From Dromiciops gliroides (Eukaryota > Chordata > Mammalia > Microbiotheria > Microbiotheriidae): DNA of 64,000 nucleotides. The stretch covers positions 153,854,562-153,918,561 of the forward strand of contig NC_057862.1 in assembly GCF_019393635.1 (NCBI RefSeq), in the 5' to 3' direction. The first letter of the stretch is position 1. Each line of letters begins with the position of its first letter. Below are positions 22,600 through 34,397 of this stretch, piece by piece. A program made the position numbers and the translations under genes. The notes under the pieces were generated by a model. The model made no database searches. It had not been told where the DNA came from and was given only the letters and a program-made list of their open reading frames with translations.

Positions 22600-22930
22600 T
22601 CAGTTGTTGTTGTTTGTCCTTTATTTTAGAAGAGGACCAATGATGTCATGGAGTGATGTCTTGACTCATGGGTGAACTGGATTTAAGTGAAGCAGAGTTA
22701 CACAGTTGTCAAGTTCACTCTCTCTTCCAGAGTCATTAAAGTTCAGTGGCAAGACAAAAGTCAAGATGACTGGTGATGGCCTGGGATGCAGTGGATGACC
22801 TTGGCATCTTTGATGTCTGACCAAGCTCTATGTCCACAGTGCCCGCTTCAAGCCAATGGAGCATATTATTCACATCTACCCATTCTTCCTGGGAAAGTCA
22901 TGTCATCCATCAGGAGGCTTCCTGATTGAC
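22600..22930 (-). mobile_element. CAA-tailed repeat family (RTE-like), copy 1
   Basis: Begins gttgttgttgtttgtccttt, i.e. a reversed CAA tail, followed by agaagaggaccaatgatgtc and agtggcaagacaaaagtcaa. The copy at 53,050-53,305 lies in the opposite orientation. A CAA tail is typical of RTE-mobilised elements. Confidence 0.55.
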
Positions 22931-23189
22931 TAGGAAGAACATAGTTTTAGAGGATGAACCAATTAATTCCTTCAGAAGATTGAGCTTTAAGATTTGCAGA
23001 CGGTTTTACATATTAACAAATTTCACAATCACCTTGTGAATTAGGCATTTCTGTTAAGTTCAATAGTTCCCTATTACCTCCAGGATCAAATATAAAATCT
23101 CTGGCTTTTAAAGCCCCTTACAACCTATCCCCTTCCTTTCTTTCCAGTCTTTTTTATACACCCATATGACATGCCATCCCTCTGTAACC

Positions 23190-24009
23190 TGAGTTTCAAA
23201 GCTTATTGGTATAGGACTCTTTCCTTATTGATGGAGATCAATGCCCTCTGCCTGCATGAAGGACAGGACAGAGTTGGTGAGAGAAGAAAAGAAGGGAAGT
23301 TTGCTAACTTCAAGTTCCTAAAATCTTCCAATCCTCTTTGACTTTATGGGCTCTGAAGCTGCTTTGAGAGCTTCTGGCTTCTAGCTTCTAGCTTTGAGAG
23401 AGGAGACGGATGATGCCAGCTCTACTTCAGGTTGCTCAAAGGAAAACAAGACTATAGGAAACTGATGAGCAAGGAGTTGGCAATTATCATAATGCTGCTA
23501 ACCCCAACTTGCTCTACTAGAGACTTTGGAAAACTGTCCCTTGAGTAAAATCTAGCAATCTCTCTTGATTGAGCTGAGTTATGTCATTCCCAAAGGGAGA
23601 GTTCCTTTACTCTGTATTGTCCGGTATATATTCTCCTATGAATACTTTATTTTATTTCTGTTTTTTATTGACTTGGATAAATGAGATTCTTTGCTAATTG
23701 CTATATGTGTTTATTGTGGAACTGGTGGGAAGGCAGTCAAGCCTTGAATATGAAGCTTGGGGCATTGTTTCCTCCAGTAACGAAACAGCAATCAAAAGTT
23801 GGCTTGAACCTGAAAAGCACTTCCTTTAGACTAGGAATATTTAAGGGAGCAGAGATATAAGTCTATCCCAGTACCTTCTCTCTCTAAGAGCAGAGTGGCC
23901 AAGCTACTGGTCCCGACCTCCTGCTTACCCTCCTGGCAGGAATTAAAGCTTCCGTTGGAGAAGATTGGAGGAGAAGAGACTAGAGATATTTACTGTCTCC
24001 TTTTGAGCA
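23190..24009 (+). mobile_element. LTR-like insertion, copy A
   Basis: It matches copy B at 24,281-24,915 across several blocks, for example ttgacttggataaatgagat (A) and ttgacttggataaatggatt (B), and agatataagtctatcccagt against ggatataagtctagactggt. It interrupts a continuous L2. Possible ends are TG (23190) and CA (24009). I infer an LTR from length and layout, but did not identify a family. No coding region is present. Confidence 0.5.
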
Positions 24010-24280
24010 ACACAGTGACACTCCTATGCCACATATTGGCAGACAGCCCTTGCTACGTCTCTACTCTGTGCCTTTCCCATGACTATCATCCATGTCTGAA
24101 ATCCTCTATTTCCTCACTTCTGCCTCTGGGTTTCCCCAGATTACTTCAGGATAGCTCAAATCCTACCTTCTGAAGGAGGCTTTTCTTCCTTTTCCACCTT
24201 CCTTCCCCTCACTCCCCCCTACCCCATCTCTCACTAGTGTTTTCCTTCTGAGATTGCCTTCCATTTACATCATATATTAA

Positions 24281-24915
24281 CCTTTCCTCATTGGCAGAAG
24301 TTAATGTTCCATTCTTGAGAGAGGGACAGAATTGGTGACAGGTTGGGAGAAGAGATCCTGGTCTTCTGACTTTCAGATTCTTTTCAGGTTCCTAAAGGGA
24401 AAGAAAGACTTTTCAGGAGAAGCTAGCGTGTAGAGGAGCTGGTGCCTCCATCACATTCCTATCTCTTACTGCATTAAAGTCGAGGAATTTCCCCTTTGGG
24501 AGAAATGAGAACTGGGATTCTTTCTCTCGGCTGAACTGATGTCTCTCATTCTCAGTGGGAGAGTTCATTCATTCTGTGTTTTATCTGGCATATATTCTCA
24601 TCTATATGTCTTTTCTGATTTCCATTAGCTATTGACTTGGATAAATGGATTTATTTGCCACATGTGTCCTTTGCAAAAGGCATTTTGTTGAAACGAAGTA
24701 AGCCTTGTATATATAGCTTTGGGTATTCCTTCTCCATTAAGGGATAGGGATATAAGTCTAGACTGGTACCCTTTTTCTGAGGAGAACAAAGTAGTCAGCT
24801 TCTGACCTTGATCTCTTACTTCTCCTCCTGGTAGGAATCAAAGTCTTCCTTGAAAAGGGTGAATTGAAGAGCCTCTAGAGATATCTGTTCATACCTCCTT
24901 ATGAGCTGTATCTAG
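24281..24915 (+). mobile_element. LTR-like insertion, copy B
   Basis: A shorter relative of copy A in the same orientation, lacking a ~100-base block (A's cctccagtaacgaaacagca region). The L2 sequence between A and B is collinear with the flanks, so they are two separate insertions and not the two LTRs of one provirus. Confidence 0.48.
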
Positions 24916-24972
24916 ACACATAACCTACTTAGGCAAAATACAGCATACACCACCCTTTAAACTTATAAATAG

Positions 24973-24974
<2 letters not shown>

Positions 24975-25014
<40 letters not shown>
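24975..25014 (+). repeat. (TG)n microsatellite
   Basis: About 20 TG units, inside the L2 right piece. Confidence 0.95.
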
Positions 25015-25017
<3 letters not shown>

Positions 25018-25139
25018 ATCTCTTTCATTAGAATCTAAAGACTCGGTCTTTTGTCTTTCTTTGCAGGTAGCACAGTTCCTAACCCATAATAAGTGCTTAA
25101 TAAATGTTTGTGGTCTGACTGACTGATTCTACATATTTT

Positions 25140-25240
25140 ACCTCTCCAGGCTTCAATTTCGTCCTTTATAAAGTGAGAGGATTGAGCAAGGTAATCTCTA
25201 GGGTTCTTTTTAGCTCTAACATTCTTTATATTTCCATATC
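25140..25240 (+). mobile_element. MIR-class 3' fragment
   Basis: Contains aggcttcaatttcgtccttt and gggttctttttagctctaac. Confidence 0.5.
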
Positions 25241-26439
25241 CGCTCACCTAACCTCTCTGGTGTCACCTATTTACAAAGCCGTAAGCAAGGAGTAGAGTAA
25301 AAATAACTGATTCAAACTCATAATCTAGTTTGGTTTAGCATTAATTTTGAAAACCTGAACCACTCAGCTATGTAATTTTCTGGGATCTCATAGGGGTGGA
25401 ATGGGAGTGGGATTCTCCTTCAAGGTGAAACCTTCTTCCATGAAAATTATCGAGTCAGATTTGGGAGGTGACTCTTGAGAGCATTGCCTTTAGAAAAGCA
25501 TACTGTAGGATGGAAAATGAATCAAGAGATGGGTATTCAAAGCTCTCACACAGAATGTGGTTGGTCAGCACACGGAACAGGCAGCAGATGGGCAAACCAG
25601 AATGCAGAGCTTGCTGATTCTGTTGGGCTCTGGGTTGGCAGAGAATAGCTACAGATGGTGAGATTGAGGCTTCGTGTAGTACCATCCCTGTGACGGGCCT
25701 CACTCCAAAGTCTCATGCTGTAACAACTAGCACCGAGTGTGAGTCAGTTGCAGTTGAGAGACGCTCAAGCTTCCCTGGCAAGGTCTCAAGACTGGGGCTT
25801 CTGTAGAGAGCCCACAGGTACCCCTAGCTCCTAGGGAGCTTTTAGAGAATGACAGCGAGGAATGAAGCTCTGTGGACCAGATGGAAAGGCTGAGAGAACT
25901 AAACTATCTTCTGGTGGGCCAGGAAATGTAACGGCATTACACAAAGGCAGATGGCACGAGGATTGGCTAAACAATGTGATCCCTTATAGCAGAACTGTCA
26001 ACCTTTACTATGGATGGCAGCACCCTTTAACAGTGTTGTTTTCAAATTTTCACAACAACTTCAACATAAGGGTATGTCACACTGTCAAGCAATTATTTGA
26101 CTCAGTTGTATTTAGAAGTCACATGTGGAAGTTCTGTACTTTATTACCAAGCTGAGACCTAGACGCAGATTTTTATATTTTCTCTGAAATTCAGCAAAAC
26201 CTAAGTTAATGATGGGCTGATTAGTTCTTGAATTCAAAAGATGTTATAAGTTACAAAATTGGATTTTTGCTAACTCGTATTTTTAGTTCTGCCCCTACCC
26301 TGCCATGAAAAGTGAGGGCAGAGCTAAGATTATAGTATTGTTTTTAGAACATATTAGCAAACACCTCAGCATTCTGCAAAGAAACATTAAGTACCCATTG
26401 TGGGCAAAACCCCAGTTCTTTATTCATTCATCAACTACT
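25241..26439. other. No recognised gene or repeat
   Basis: Unique-looking sequence. The 97-codon frame at 25862-26155 has no recognisable domain, and no matching splice sites are evident. Confidence 0.4.
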
Positions 26440-26730
26440 GATTGTATATTACTAAAGGGAATATGACAATTTGGTCTATGTCACTTCCCATTTAAAATCC
26501 TTTAATGCCTCTCCATTGCCTGCAAAATAGGGAACAAATTCACCTTGGCATTCTAGGCCCCCTGCAATTAGACTCCAATCATATTTTCCCTTATTTCCTA
26601 GTGCAAACCTTTTGCTAGACTGATTTATGCATTGGCCCTGGACACAACTTGAGCATTCAAATTCTCTGTTGTTGGCCCTAGTAGGAATGCCTTTCTCCTT
26701 CTTCTACAATTGCGTATGCCCTGACGACTA
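26440..26730 (+). mobile_element. L2 LINE fragment
   Basis: Contains tgcctctccattgcctgcaa, ttggcattctaggccccctg and aggaatgcctttctccttct. Confidence 0.55.
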
Positions 26731-27165
26731 TCATTCAAGAGTTTGATTACTTTACATTTGAGTTGTGCTTTTACGCTCTTCAAAGTGCTTTGACATTATT
26801 CATTTGTTCCTTGGTTTACTGATTTTTCTGTTTGTGCCCTGCTTCACTTTACCATCCTTTCCTCCAATGCCTAAACCTAAATGTCCCCCAAATGTAAAAA
26901 AAAAATTAATAATAATTAGCTAATCTAACCTGGAAAAATTATATAACCAGATTTATGAACAATTATGATTATATGAAAAATTATAAGTTTAGAAAAATGA
27001 TAATTGGGCCGTAAATCCCTTCGTGGTTGCCATTCAAATGTAGAAATATTTTTTGATGATTCAGGCTAATTTGGGGCCTAAACTGACTGGAGGACTAATC
27101 TGGGGACTTTTGACTGTTTGGCTATCAGACTGCTGTTAATTTAATGTGGGCCGTTTATAAAGTTC
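26731..27165. other. No recognised gene or repeat
   Basis: AT-rich sequence. Two related short phrases, ttgggccgtaaat (about 27,005) and gtgggccgtttata (about 27,148), may belong to the LTR element to the right. Confidence 0.4.
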
Positions 27166-27169
27166 CACC

Positions 27170-28118
27170 ACACTGCTCCACTCCCAAATTGATAAGCAAA
27201 ATATTAAGAAGCCTCTTAACTAAATAATCAAAGCAGAGTTTATTTATGAGATACTATTTAAAATTAAGAATACAGGGAAATAAAATGTACAACCTGACTG
27301 CATTGTGGTGCGTTTCTTTCCACTGCATCTCTTTCCCACCTGCTGCGCCTGGACCTTCTTTAATACAATAAGGGCCTTAGCCACCTCTTGCCTTAGGGCA
27401 CTCAGGTCCTTTATTCTAACTCCTAGTCACTTTCACTTTGTAAATCCTGCCCCCCCCCTTCTAACTTTCCTCTAATTACTACCACCGCTGAACCCCTGTG
27501 TTTCTCTCTCACCGACCTTCTGTCTGTCTGCTCCATCAATCTGCCCTTTGGTCTCTCTTTTGCCGCCCCTCTAATCTTGTCTGCCAGCCTTTCCTCCTTG
27601 CTCCTAGTCCTTTAGCTTTCTCCTGCATCCTTGTAGCCCCTGTCTCTTTTCTCTCTTCTCCAACCCTTCTAATCTGGTCAGCAGCCCCCAGTCCTCCCTA
27701 ATCTCGTCAGCAGCCTCCTTGAGTCTAACCCCCAGATCTATATGTATCTTTTCTTCTCTCCACTCAAATCTAGGGGCTTCCTGCGCCCCCACAGACCAAG
27801 CTAATCCTCCAGCCAGGGCTGCAGCTGGTGTGTGTGGGGGGGTGCGCTCCAGCCTCATGTGCCTCAGCACAGGCTATGCCAGAGCCCGACCTGGACAAGT
27901 CCAGGATCTCTCGGATAGCTCCACTCAGGGCGGAGGGAGCTGGGGGCTTTTTCCCTCCAACTGTCTGACTTGGCATATTGTACAGCCCATGGGGTTTTTT
28001 GGCTCAGCTGAAACGGAAGGGGAGGGGCACCAGCACCTCCCACACAGAAGAGACCCTGAGGGCCTAAGGCTTTCTGATCTCAGCCTAAAGGTAGGGTCCC
28101 CAAATCAAAATAAATTTC
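27170..28118 (-). mobile_element. LTR/ERV-type element, reverse orientation
   Basis: Minus-strand AATAAA lies near 27,237-27,244, and a long purine-rich region (minus strand) extends to about 27,760. Higher, the sequence is GC-rich, like U3. Internal repeat units around ggctgctgac[c/g]agattag occur at about 27,675-27,710. I see no gag, pol or env. Exact ends were not resolved. The 218-codon open frame at 27719-28375 runs through it into L2 and is not a gene. Confidence 0.45.
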
Positions 28119-28373
28119 CACACAAAGATTTGTCTTTACCCCCTTGGTTTTATGCCCTCTTCCCTGGCAATCTTATATTCTTCCATAATTTCAAATATCT
28201 CCTTGATGCACATGATTCCCAAATCTTTGTATCTAACAAAATTTTTGCTCTCACACTTCCAATAGACTGCTATATACTCTCATCTGGATTTACCTGGTAC
28301 CTCAAGTTACATACTGAACTGAACTCATCACTTTGCTTCAAAAACCTGCCCCTCCACCTCAACTTATTCTTTT

Positions 28374-28387
28374 AATAGCATTACTGT
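28374..28387 (+). repeat. 5' target-site duplication of the L1
   Basis: The sequence aatagcattactgt is repeated exactly at 34,853-34,866. It is preceded by TTT, fitting a TT/AAAA-type L1 endonuclease site. Confidence 0.93.
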
Positions 28388-28395
28388 GGTGGAGC

Positions 28396-28406
28396 CAAGA
28401 TGGCGG
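28396..28406 (+). promoter_or_regulatory. YY1-like site at the L1 5' end
   Basis: The sequence caagatggcgg lies nine bases from the element's first base. In human L1 a YY1 site at the same place (also around ccaagatggc) positions transcription start. By analogy this site would do the same; that is inference. Confidence 0.65.
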
Positions 28407-28960
28407 AGAGGAAGCAGCAAGCTGCCTGAGCTCTCCTTCTGTTCCCTCAAAACGAACATTAAATCAAGCCTCTGGACGGATTCTGAAACTACAGAACCTG
28501 CAAAGAGACAGAGAGACACAGTCCTCCAACCAGAGATAATTTAGAAGACTTCAGGAAAAGGTCGGTCTGACTCGGGCAAAAGGGAGGCCCAGCGCAGGGC
28601 AGCAACCCAGCGCCGAGGGGGTCGGGGCAAATCAGCAGGAGCTGCGGGCCACAGCCGAACAACTGAGGCTCCCAGAACCTGGTTCAAAAATCTGGTGGCC
28701 AAGAAGGACAGTGGAAAAACTTACCTGCACCGGCCGAGAGGGCCACGAACGGCGGGATCAGACGCTGGGGTCTGGCGCCTGGCTGGCCAAGCACAATCAT
28801 ACAGGAAGTGCAGGGCGGGGCATCTCCACACACCATAAAGGCCTCAGAGTAAAAGCCCGGTCACACAGCACCTATACACCTGCACAAGAAGCCCAAAACA
28901 GGGACCCTGGTGCCCCCAGAGCAGACCTCAACTTAAAGAATAAATAAATAAGCTGCAATA

Positions 28961-29980
28961 ATGAGTAAGAAGCAAAAAAGAGCCCTCTCCATTGAGAGCT
29001 TCTGTATCAATAGGGAAGAAGCCAACACAAACTCAGATGAGGACAATAGCCTCAAATTGTCTACATCTGAAGCCTCACAAGGGAAGGTGAATTGGTCGCA
29101 AGAACAAAAAGCCTTCCTGGAAGAGCTCAAAAAGGATTTTAAAAATCAATTGCAAGAGGTAGAAGAAAAAATGGGGAGAGAAATGAAAGCAAAACAAAAA
29201 AACTATGAAAAAAGAATCAGCAGCTTGGAAAAGGAAGCTGAAGAAAACAAAGCCTTAAAAAATTCACTTAGCCAAATGGAAAAAAAGGTACATAATCTCA
29301 CTGAAGAAAACAATGCCTTAAAAATTAAAGTGGGACAGTTGGAAGATAAGGAATCCATGAGACACCAAGAATCAGTCAAGCAGAATAAAAAAAATGAAAA
29401 AATAGAAGAAAATGTGAAATACCTCATTGGAAAGACAACTGATCTGGAAAACAGATTGAGGAGAGACAATTTGAGAATCATTGGACTGCCTGAAAGCCAT
29501 GACCAGAAAAAGAATCTAGATACCATATTCCAGGAAATTATTAAGGAGAACTGCCCTGATATCATAGAATCAGAGGATAAAATCATCATTGAAAGAATCC
29601 ACCGATCACCTCCTGAAAGAGACCCCAAAAGGAAAACTCCAAGGAATATTGTAGCCAAATTCCAGAATTATCAGGTGAAGGAGAAAATACTCCAAGCAGC
29701 CAGAAAGAAGCAATTTAAATATCATGGAGCCACAGTCAGGATTGCTCAGGACCTGGCAGCTTCAACATTAAAGGACCGCAAGGCTTGGAATATGATATTC
29801 TGGAAGGCAAAGGAGATTGGATTGCAGCCGAGAATCTATTACCCAGCAAAAATGTGCATTTTCTTTCAGGGGAAAAGATGGACATTTAATGACATTGGGG
29901 ACTTTCAATCTTTCCTGGTGAAAAGACCAGAACTGAATAGAAAATTTGATCTCAACATACAAGACTCAAGAGAAGTTTAA
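28961..29980 (+). CDS. L1 ORF1 protein (RNA-binding chaperone), open
   Basis: The 339-codon frame matches the usual ORF1p length (human 338). Residues 1-45 are a disordered N-terminus. Residues about 46-160 are heptad-rich and Glu/Lys-rich, forming the trimeric coiled coil. From about 161 (LENRLRRDNLRIIGLPE) an RRM-type RNA-binding fold runs to about 250, containing IIIERIHRSPPERDPK and KFQNYQVKEKILQAARKK. The C-terminal domain occupies about 252-320. In L1 biology ORF1p coats the L1 RNA as trimers and acts as a nucleic-acid chaperone in the ribonucleoprotein. No internal stop is seen. The start is the first ATG of the frame, after a 573-base 5' UTR with a short upstream frame (28711-28947). 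Confidence 0.93.
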   Translation: MSKKQKRALSIESFCINREEANTNSDEDNSLKLSTSEASQGKVNWSQEQKAFLEELKKDFKNQLQEVEEKMGREMKAKQKNYEKRISSLEKEAEENKALKNSLSQMEKKVHNLTEENNALKIKVGQLEDKESMRHQESVKQNKKNEKIEENVKYLIGKTTDLENRLRRDNLRIIGLPESHDQKKNLDTIFQEIIKENCPDIIESEDKIIIERIHRSPPERDPKRKTPRNIVAKFQNYQVKEKILQAARKKQFKYHGATVRIAQDLAASTLKDRKAWNMIFWKAKEIGLQPRIYYPAKMCIFFQGKRWTFNDIGDFQSFLVKRPELNRKFDLNIQDSREV

Positions 29981-30566
29981 AAAGGTAAACAGAGGGGAAA
30001 AAAAAAAGTTACCCTATTAGGTTAAACTGTTTATATCCCTACACAGGAAGATAATACTCATAACTCTTAAGAACTGTAAATGTATTTGGGCAGAGAGAAG
30101 GACTTTATATAGAGGGTATAAATATAAATTGTCTTTGATGTGATGATACAAAAGAATTAAGGGGATAAAAAGGGAGTCTATGGGGAGGAGAGGAAAGGGG
30201 AGGTGGAATGGGATGAATTATATCATATGAAGAGGTGGAAAAAAACCTATTATAATAGAGGGAAAGAAAGGAGGGGGGAACATGGTTTCAACCCTATTCT
30301 CAATAGATTTGACTCAAAGAGGGAATAACATATACGTTCATTGGGATAAAGAAACTTAACTCATTCTTTAGGGAAACAAAAGGGGAAGGGAAAGGGGGGG
30401 ACTGATAGAAGGGAGGACAAAAGCAAGGGAGAAAAGGGTAAAGAAAAGAGAGGGGGGGGTGATAAAAAGGGAGGGCAGATTGGGGGAGGCAGGGGTAAGA
30501 AGTAAAACGTCGGTGAGGAGGAATAGGGTGAAAGAAGGGGGGAAAAGTACAAAGGGGGTAAATAGA
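29981..30566 (+). other. L1 inter-ORF spacer, purine-rich
   Basis: About 586 bases separate ORF1 and ORF2, against about 60 in human L1. It is strongly A/G-rich (aggggaaggg, gagggggggtgat-type runs) and has stops in all frames, so it is spacer and not a third ORF. The open frame of ORF2 extends upstream to 30459, but the first ATG in a conventional position is 30567. Confidence 0.8.
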
Positions 30567-33500
30567 ATGGAGGGGAATAGACAGTCAGTAATAATAACTG
30601 TGAATGTGAATGGGATGAACTCTGCTATAAAACGGAAGCGAATTGCAGAGTGGATTAAAAACCAGAACCCTACAATATGCTGTTTACAAGAAACACATTT
30701 GAAGCAGAGAGATACACACAGAGTAAAGGTAAAAGGCTGGAGCAGAATATATTATGCCTCAGCTAAAGTAAAAAAGGCAGGGGTAGCAATCCTTATCTCA
30801 GACAAAGTGCAGGCAAAAATAGATCTCATTAAAAGAGATAAGGAAGGAAATTACATCTTACTTAAAGGTACTATAGATAATGAAGTAATATCAATATTGA
30901 ATATGTATGCGCCAAGTGGTATAGCATCCAAGTTCTTAGAGGAGAAGTTAAATGAGTTACAAGAGGAATTAGATAGTAATAATATACTAGTGGGGGATCT
31001 GAATCTCCCCCTCTCAGAATTAGATAAATCTAGCCAAAAAATAAATAAGAAAGAAGTGAAAGAGGTGAATAGATTACTAGAAAAGTTAGACATGATAGAT
31101 GTCTGGAGAAAATTGAATGGGGATAGAAAGGAATATACCTTTTTCTCAGCAGTACATGGCACATTTTCAAAAATTGACCATGTATTAGGGCACAAAAACA
31201 TAATAGTCAAATGTAGAAAGGCAGAAATAGTAAATGCATCCTTCTCAGATCATGATGCAATAAAAATTACATGTAAGAAAGAGCCAGGGAAAAGTAGAAT
31301 GAAAATCAATTGGAAACTAAATAATTTCATTCTAAAGAATGAATGGGCCAAACAAGAAATCATAGAAACAATCAATAACTTTATCCAAGAGAATGACAAT
31401 AATGAGACAACATACCAAAATCTATGGGATGCAGCCAAAGCAGTGCTTAGGGGAAAATTTATAGCTCTAAATGCTTACATGAATAAGAAAGAGAAAGAGG
31501 AGATTAATGAATTGGGCATGCAACTTAAAAAGCTAGAAAAAGAACAAATTAGAAATCCCCAATTAGACACTAAATTAGAGATCCTGAAAATTAAAGGAGA
31601 AATCAATAAGATTGAAAGCAAAAAAGCTATAGAATTAATCAATAAAACTAAGAGCTGGTTTTATGAAAAAACCAATAAAATAGATAAAATACTGGTTAAT
31701 TTGATTAAAAAAAAGAAAGAAGAAAACCAAATTACCAGTATCAAAAATGAAAAGGGTGATGTTACCACCAATGAAGTGGAAATTAAAGCAATAATTAGGA
31801 AATATTTTGCCCAACTGTATGCCAATAAATTTGACAATCTAAATGAAATGGATGAATATTTAGAAAAATACAAACTGCCCAGGTTAACTGAAGAGGAAAT
31901 AAAATCCTTAAATAAACCCATATTAGAAAAAGAAATTGAACAAGCTATTAATGAACTCCCTAAGAAAAAATCCCCAGGGCCAGATGGGTTTACGGGTGAA
32001 TTTTACCAAACATTTAAAGAACAATTAATTCCAATATTATACAAATTTGGAAAAATAGGTGAAGAAGGAGTTCTACCAAATTCGTTTTATGACACAAATA
32101 TGGTGGTGATACCAAAACCAGGCAAAGCAAAAACAGAGAAAGAAAATTATAGACCAATTTCCCTAATGAATATTGATGCTAAAATCTTAAATAAGATATT
32201 AGCAAGGAGATTACAGCAAGTGATCACCAGGATAATACACTATGACCAGGTGGGATTTATACCAGGAATGCAGGGCTGGTTCAACATTAGGAAAACTATT
32301 AACATAATCAACCACATCAATAAGAAAACCAACCAAAATCATATGATTATCTCAATAGATGCAGAGAAAGCTTTTGACAAAGTACAGCACCCATTCCTAA
32401 TAAAAACACTAGAGAGTTTAGGAATAGGGGGAGCTTTCCTTAGAATAATAAACAGTATCTACCTAAAGCCATCAGCAAGTATTATATGCAATGGAGATAA
32501 ATTAGAGGCCTTCCCAATAAGATCAGGGGTGAAACAGGGATGTCCATTATCACCCCTATTATTTAATATTGTCCTAGAAATGTTAGCTTTAGCTATCAGA
32601 GAAGAGAAAGGAATTAAATGAATTAGAATAGGCAAGGAGGAAACAAAACTATCACTCTTTGCAGATGATATGATGGTATACTTAAGGAATCCTCGAGAAT
32701 CAAGTCAAAAATTACTTGAAACAATTAACAACTTTAGCAAAGTAGCAGGATATAAAATAAATCCACATAAATCATCAGCATTTCTATACATGACCAACAA
32801 AGTCCAGCAGCAAGAGATAGAAAGAGAAATTCCATTTAAAGTAACGGTAGGTAATATAAAATACTTGGGAGTCTACTTGCCAAGACAAACCCAGGAACTC
32901 TATGAACACAACTACCAAACACTCTTCACACAAATCAAATCAGATCTAAATAATTGGAAAGATATCAATTGCTCATGGATAGGCAGAGCTAATATAGTAA
33001 AAATGACAATACTGCCTAAATTAATTTACTTATTCAGTGCCATACCAATCAGGCTACCTAAAAATTATTTTATACAGCTAGAAAAAATAATAACAAAATT
33101 CATCTGGAAAAACAAAAAATCAAGAATATCCAGGGAAATAATGAAAAAAAATTCACAGGAAGGTGGGTTAGCGGTACCAAACCTGGAGCTTTACTATAAA
33201 GCGGCAGTCATCAAAACTATCTGGTACTGGCTAAAAAATAGAGTGGTAGATCAATGGAATAGGCTAGGCTCAGGAAAGGCAGTAGTAAATGACACTAGTA
33301 ATGTAGTGTTTGATAAACCCAAAGACTCCAGCTTCTGGGACAGGAACTCCGTATTTGACAAAAACTGCTGGGAAAACTGGAAGATAGTATGGCAGAAATT
33401 AGGCTTAGACCAACATCTTACACCTTATACTAAAATAAGGTCAAAATGGATACATGATTTAGACATAAGAGGTGATACCATAGGTAAATTAGGAGAGAAA

Positions 33501-34397
33501 GGAATAGTGTACCTATCAGATCTTTGGAAAGGAGAACAGTTTTTGACCAAACATGAGATAGAGTATATTATAAAATGCAAAGTGGATGATTTTGATTATA
33601 TTAAATTAAAAAATTTTTGTACAAACAGAAGCAATGCATCCAAAATTGGAAGGGAGGCAGAAAGCTGGGAAACAATTTTTGAGGCCAGTGCTTCTGATAA
33701 AGGCCTCATCTCTAAAATATATGGGGAATTAAATCAAATTTATAAGAATCCAAGTCATTCCCCAATTGAGAAATGGTCAAAGGATATGAACAGGCAGTTT
33801 TCTGATGAAGAAACCAAAGCTATCTATTCCCATATGAAAAAATGCTCTAAATCTCTAATGATTAGAGAGATGCAAATTAAAACAACTCTGAGGTACCACC
33901 TGACACCTATCAGATTGGCTAAAATGACAAAAAAGGAAGATAATAAATGTTGGAGAGGCTGTGGGAAAATTGGAACACTAATGCATTATTGGTGGAGCTG
34001 TGAGCTGATCCAACCATTCTGGAGGGCAATTTGGAATTATGCCCAAAGGGCGATAAAGCTGTACATACCCTTTGACCCAGCAATCCCACTTTTAGGTCTT
34101 TTGCCCAAAGAAATCATGGAAGGGGGAAAGGGACCCACATGTACAAAAATATTTATAGCTGCTCTTTATGTGGTAGCAAGGAATTGGAAGTTGAGGGGGT
34201 GCCCATCAATTGGGGAATGGCTGGACAAATTGTGGTATATGAATACAATGGAATACTATTGTGCTGTAAGAAATGATGAGCAGGAAGAGTTCAGAGAAAC
34301 CTGGAGGGTCTTACGTGAGCTGATGATGAGTGAGATGAGCAGAACCAGAAGAACACTGTACACAGTATCATCAACATTGAGTGTTGACCTACTGTGA
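30567..34397 (+). pseudogene. L1 ORF2 (endonuclease-reverse transcriptase), one premature stop
   Basis: Without the stop the frame would span about 1276 codons, the normal ORF2p size (human 1275). The apurinic-type endonuclease has its motifs: VNVNG (Asn), CCLQETHLK (Glu), GDLNLP (Asp/Asn), [10 protein letters not shown] (Asp) and FSDHDA (His). The reverse transcriptase shows [27 protein letters not shown], the first Asp motif SIDAEKAFD and [17 protein letters not shown] at 32,619-32,621 then interrupts the frame. Twelve codons later the second catalytic motif FADD (32,658-32,669) is intact. The C-terminal Cys/His cluster (CWRGCGKIGT ... HYWWSC) is present near 33,950-34,000. The truncated product would lack FADD and so be inactive. 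The start ATG was chosen because the endonuclease fold begins ten residues later. Confidence 0.93.

Larger units (their letters stand above)
23045..25130 (+). mobile_element. L2 LINE, in three pieces
   Basis: Left piece (23045-23189): tattacctccaggatcaaat and ttaaagccccttacaaccta. Middle piece (24010-24280): ctctgtgcctttcccatgac and cttctgaaggaggcttttc. Right piece (24916-25130): gtgcttaataaatgtttgtg. The pieces are collinear and separated by two LTR-like insertions. Confidence 0.65.

Noticed and set aside
23190..24915. A provirus bounded by two LTRs
   Set aside because: The sequence between the copies is collinear L2, with no retroviral genes.
24975..25014. CRISPR-like or satellite array
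   Set aside because: It is a simple dinucleotide microsatellite, and this is vertebrate DNA.
27719..28375. A 218-codon open frame
   Set aside because: It runs from an LTR-like element into L2 sequence, and has no splice or domain support.
29203..29658. 151-codon minus-strand frame
   Set aside because: It is the shadow of L1 ORF1 on the opposite strand.
30459..30566. Extra N-terminal residues of ORF2 (start at 30,459)
   Set aside because: The extension is low-complexity Gly/Arg/Lys spacer; the conventional start is the ATG at 30,567, close to the endonuclease motif.
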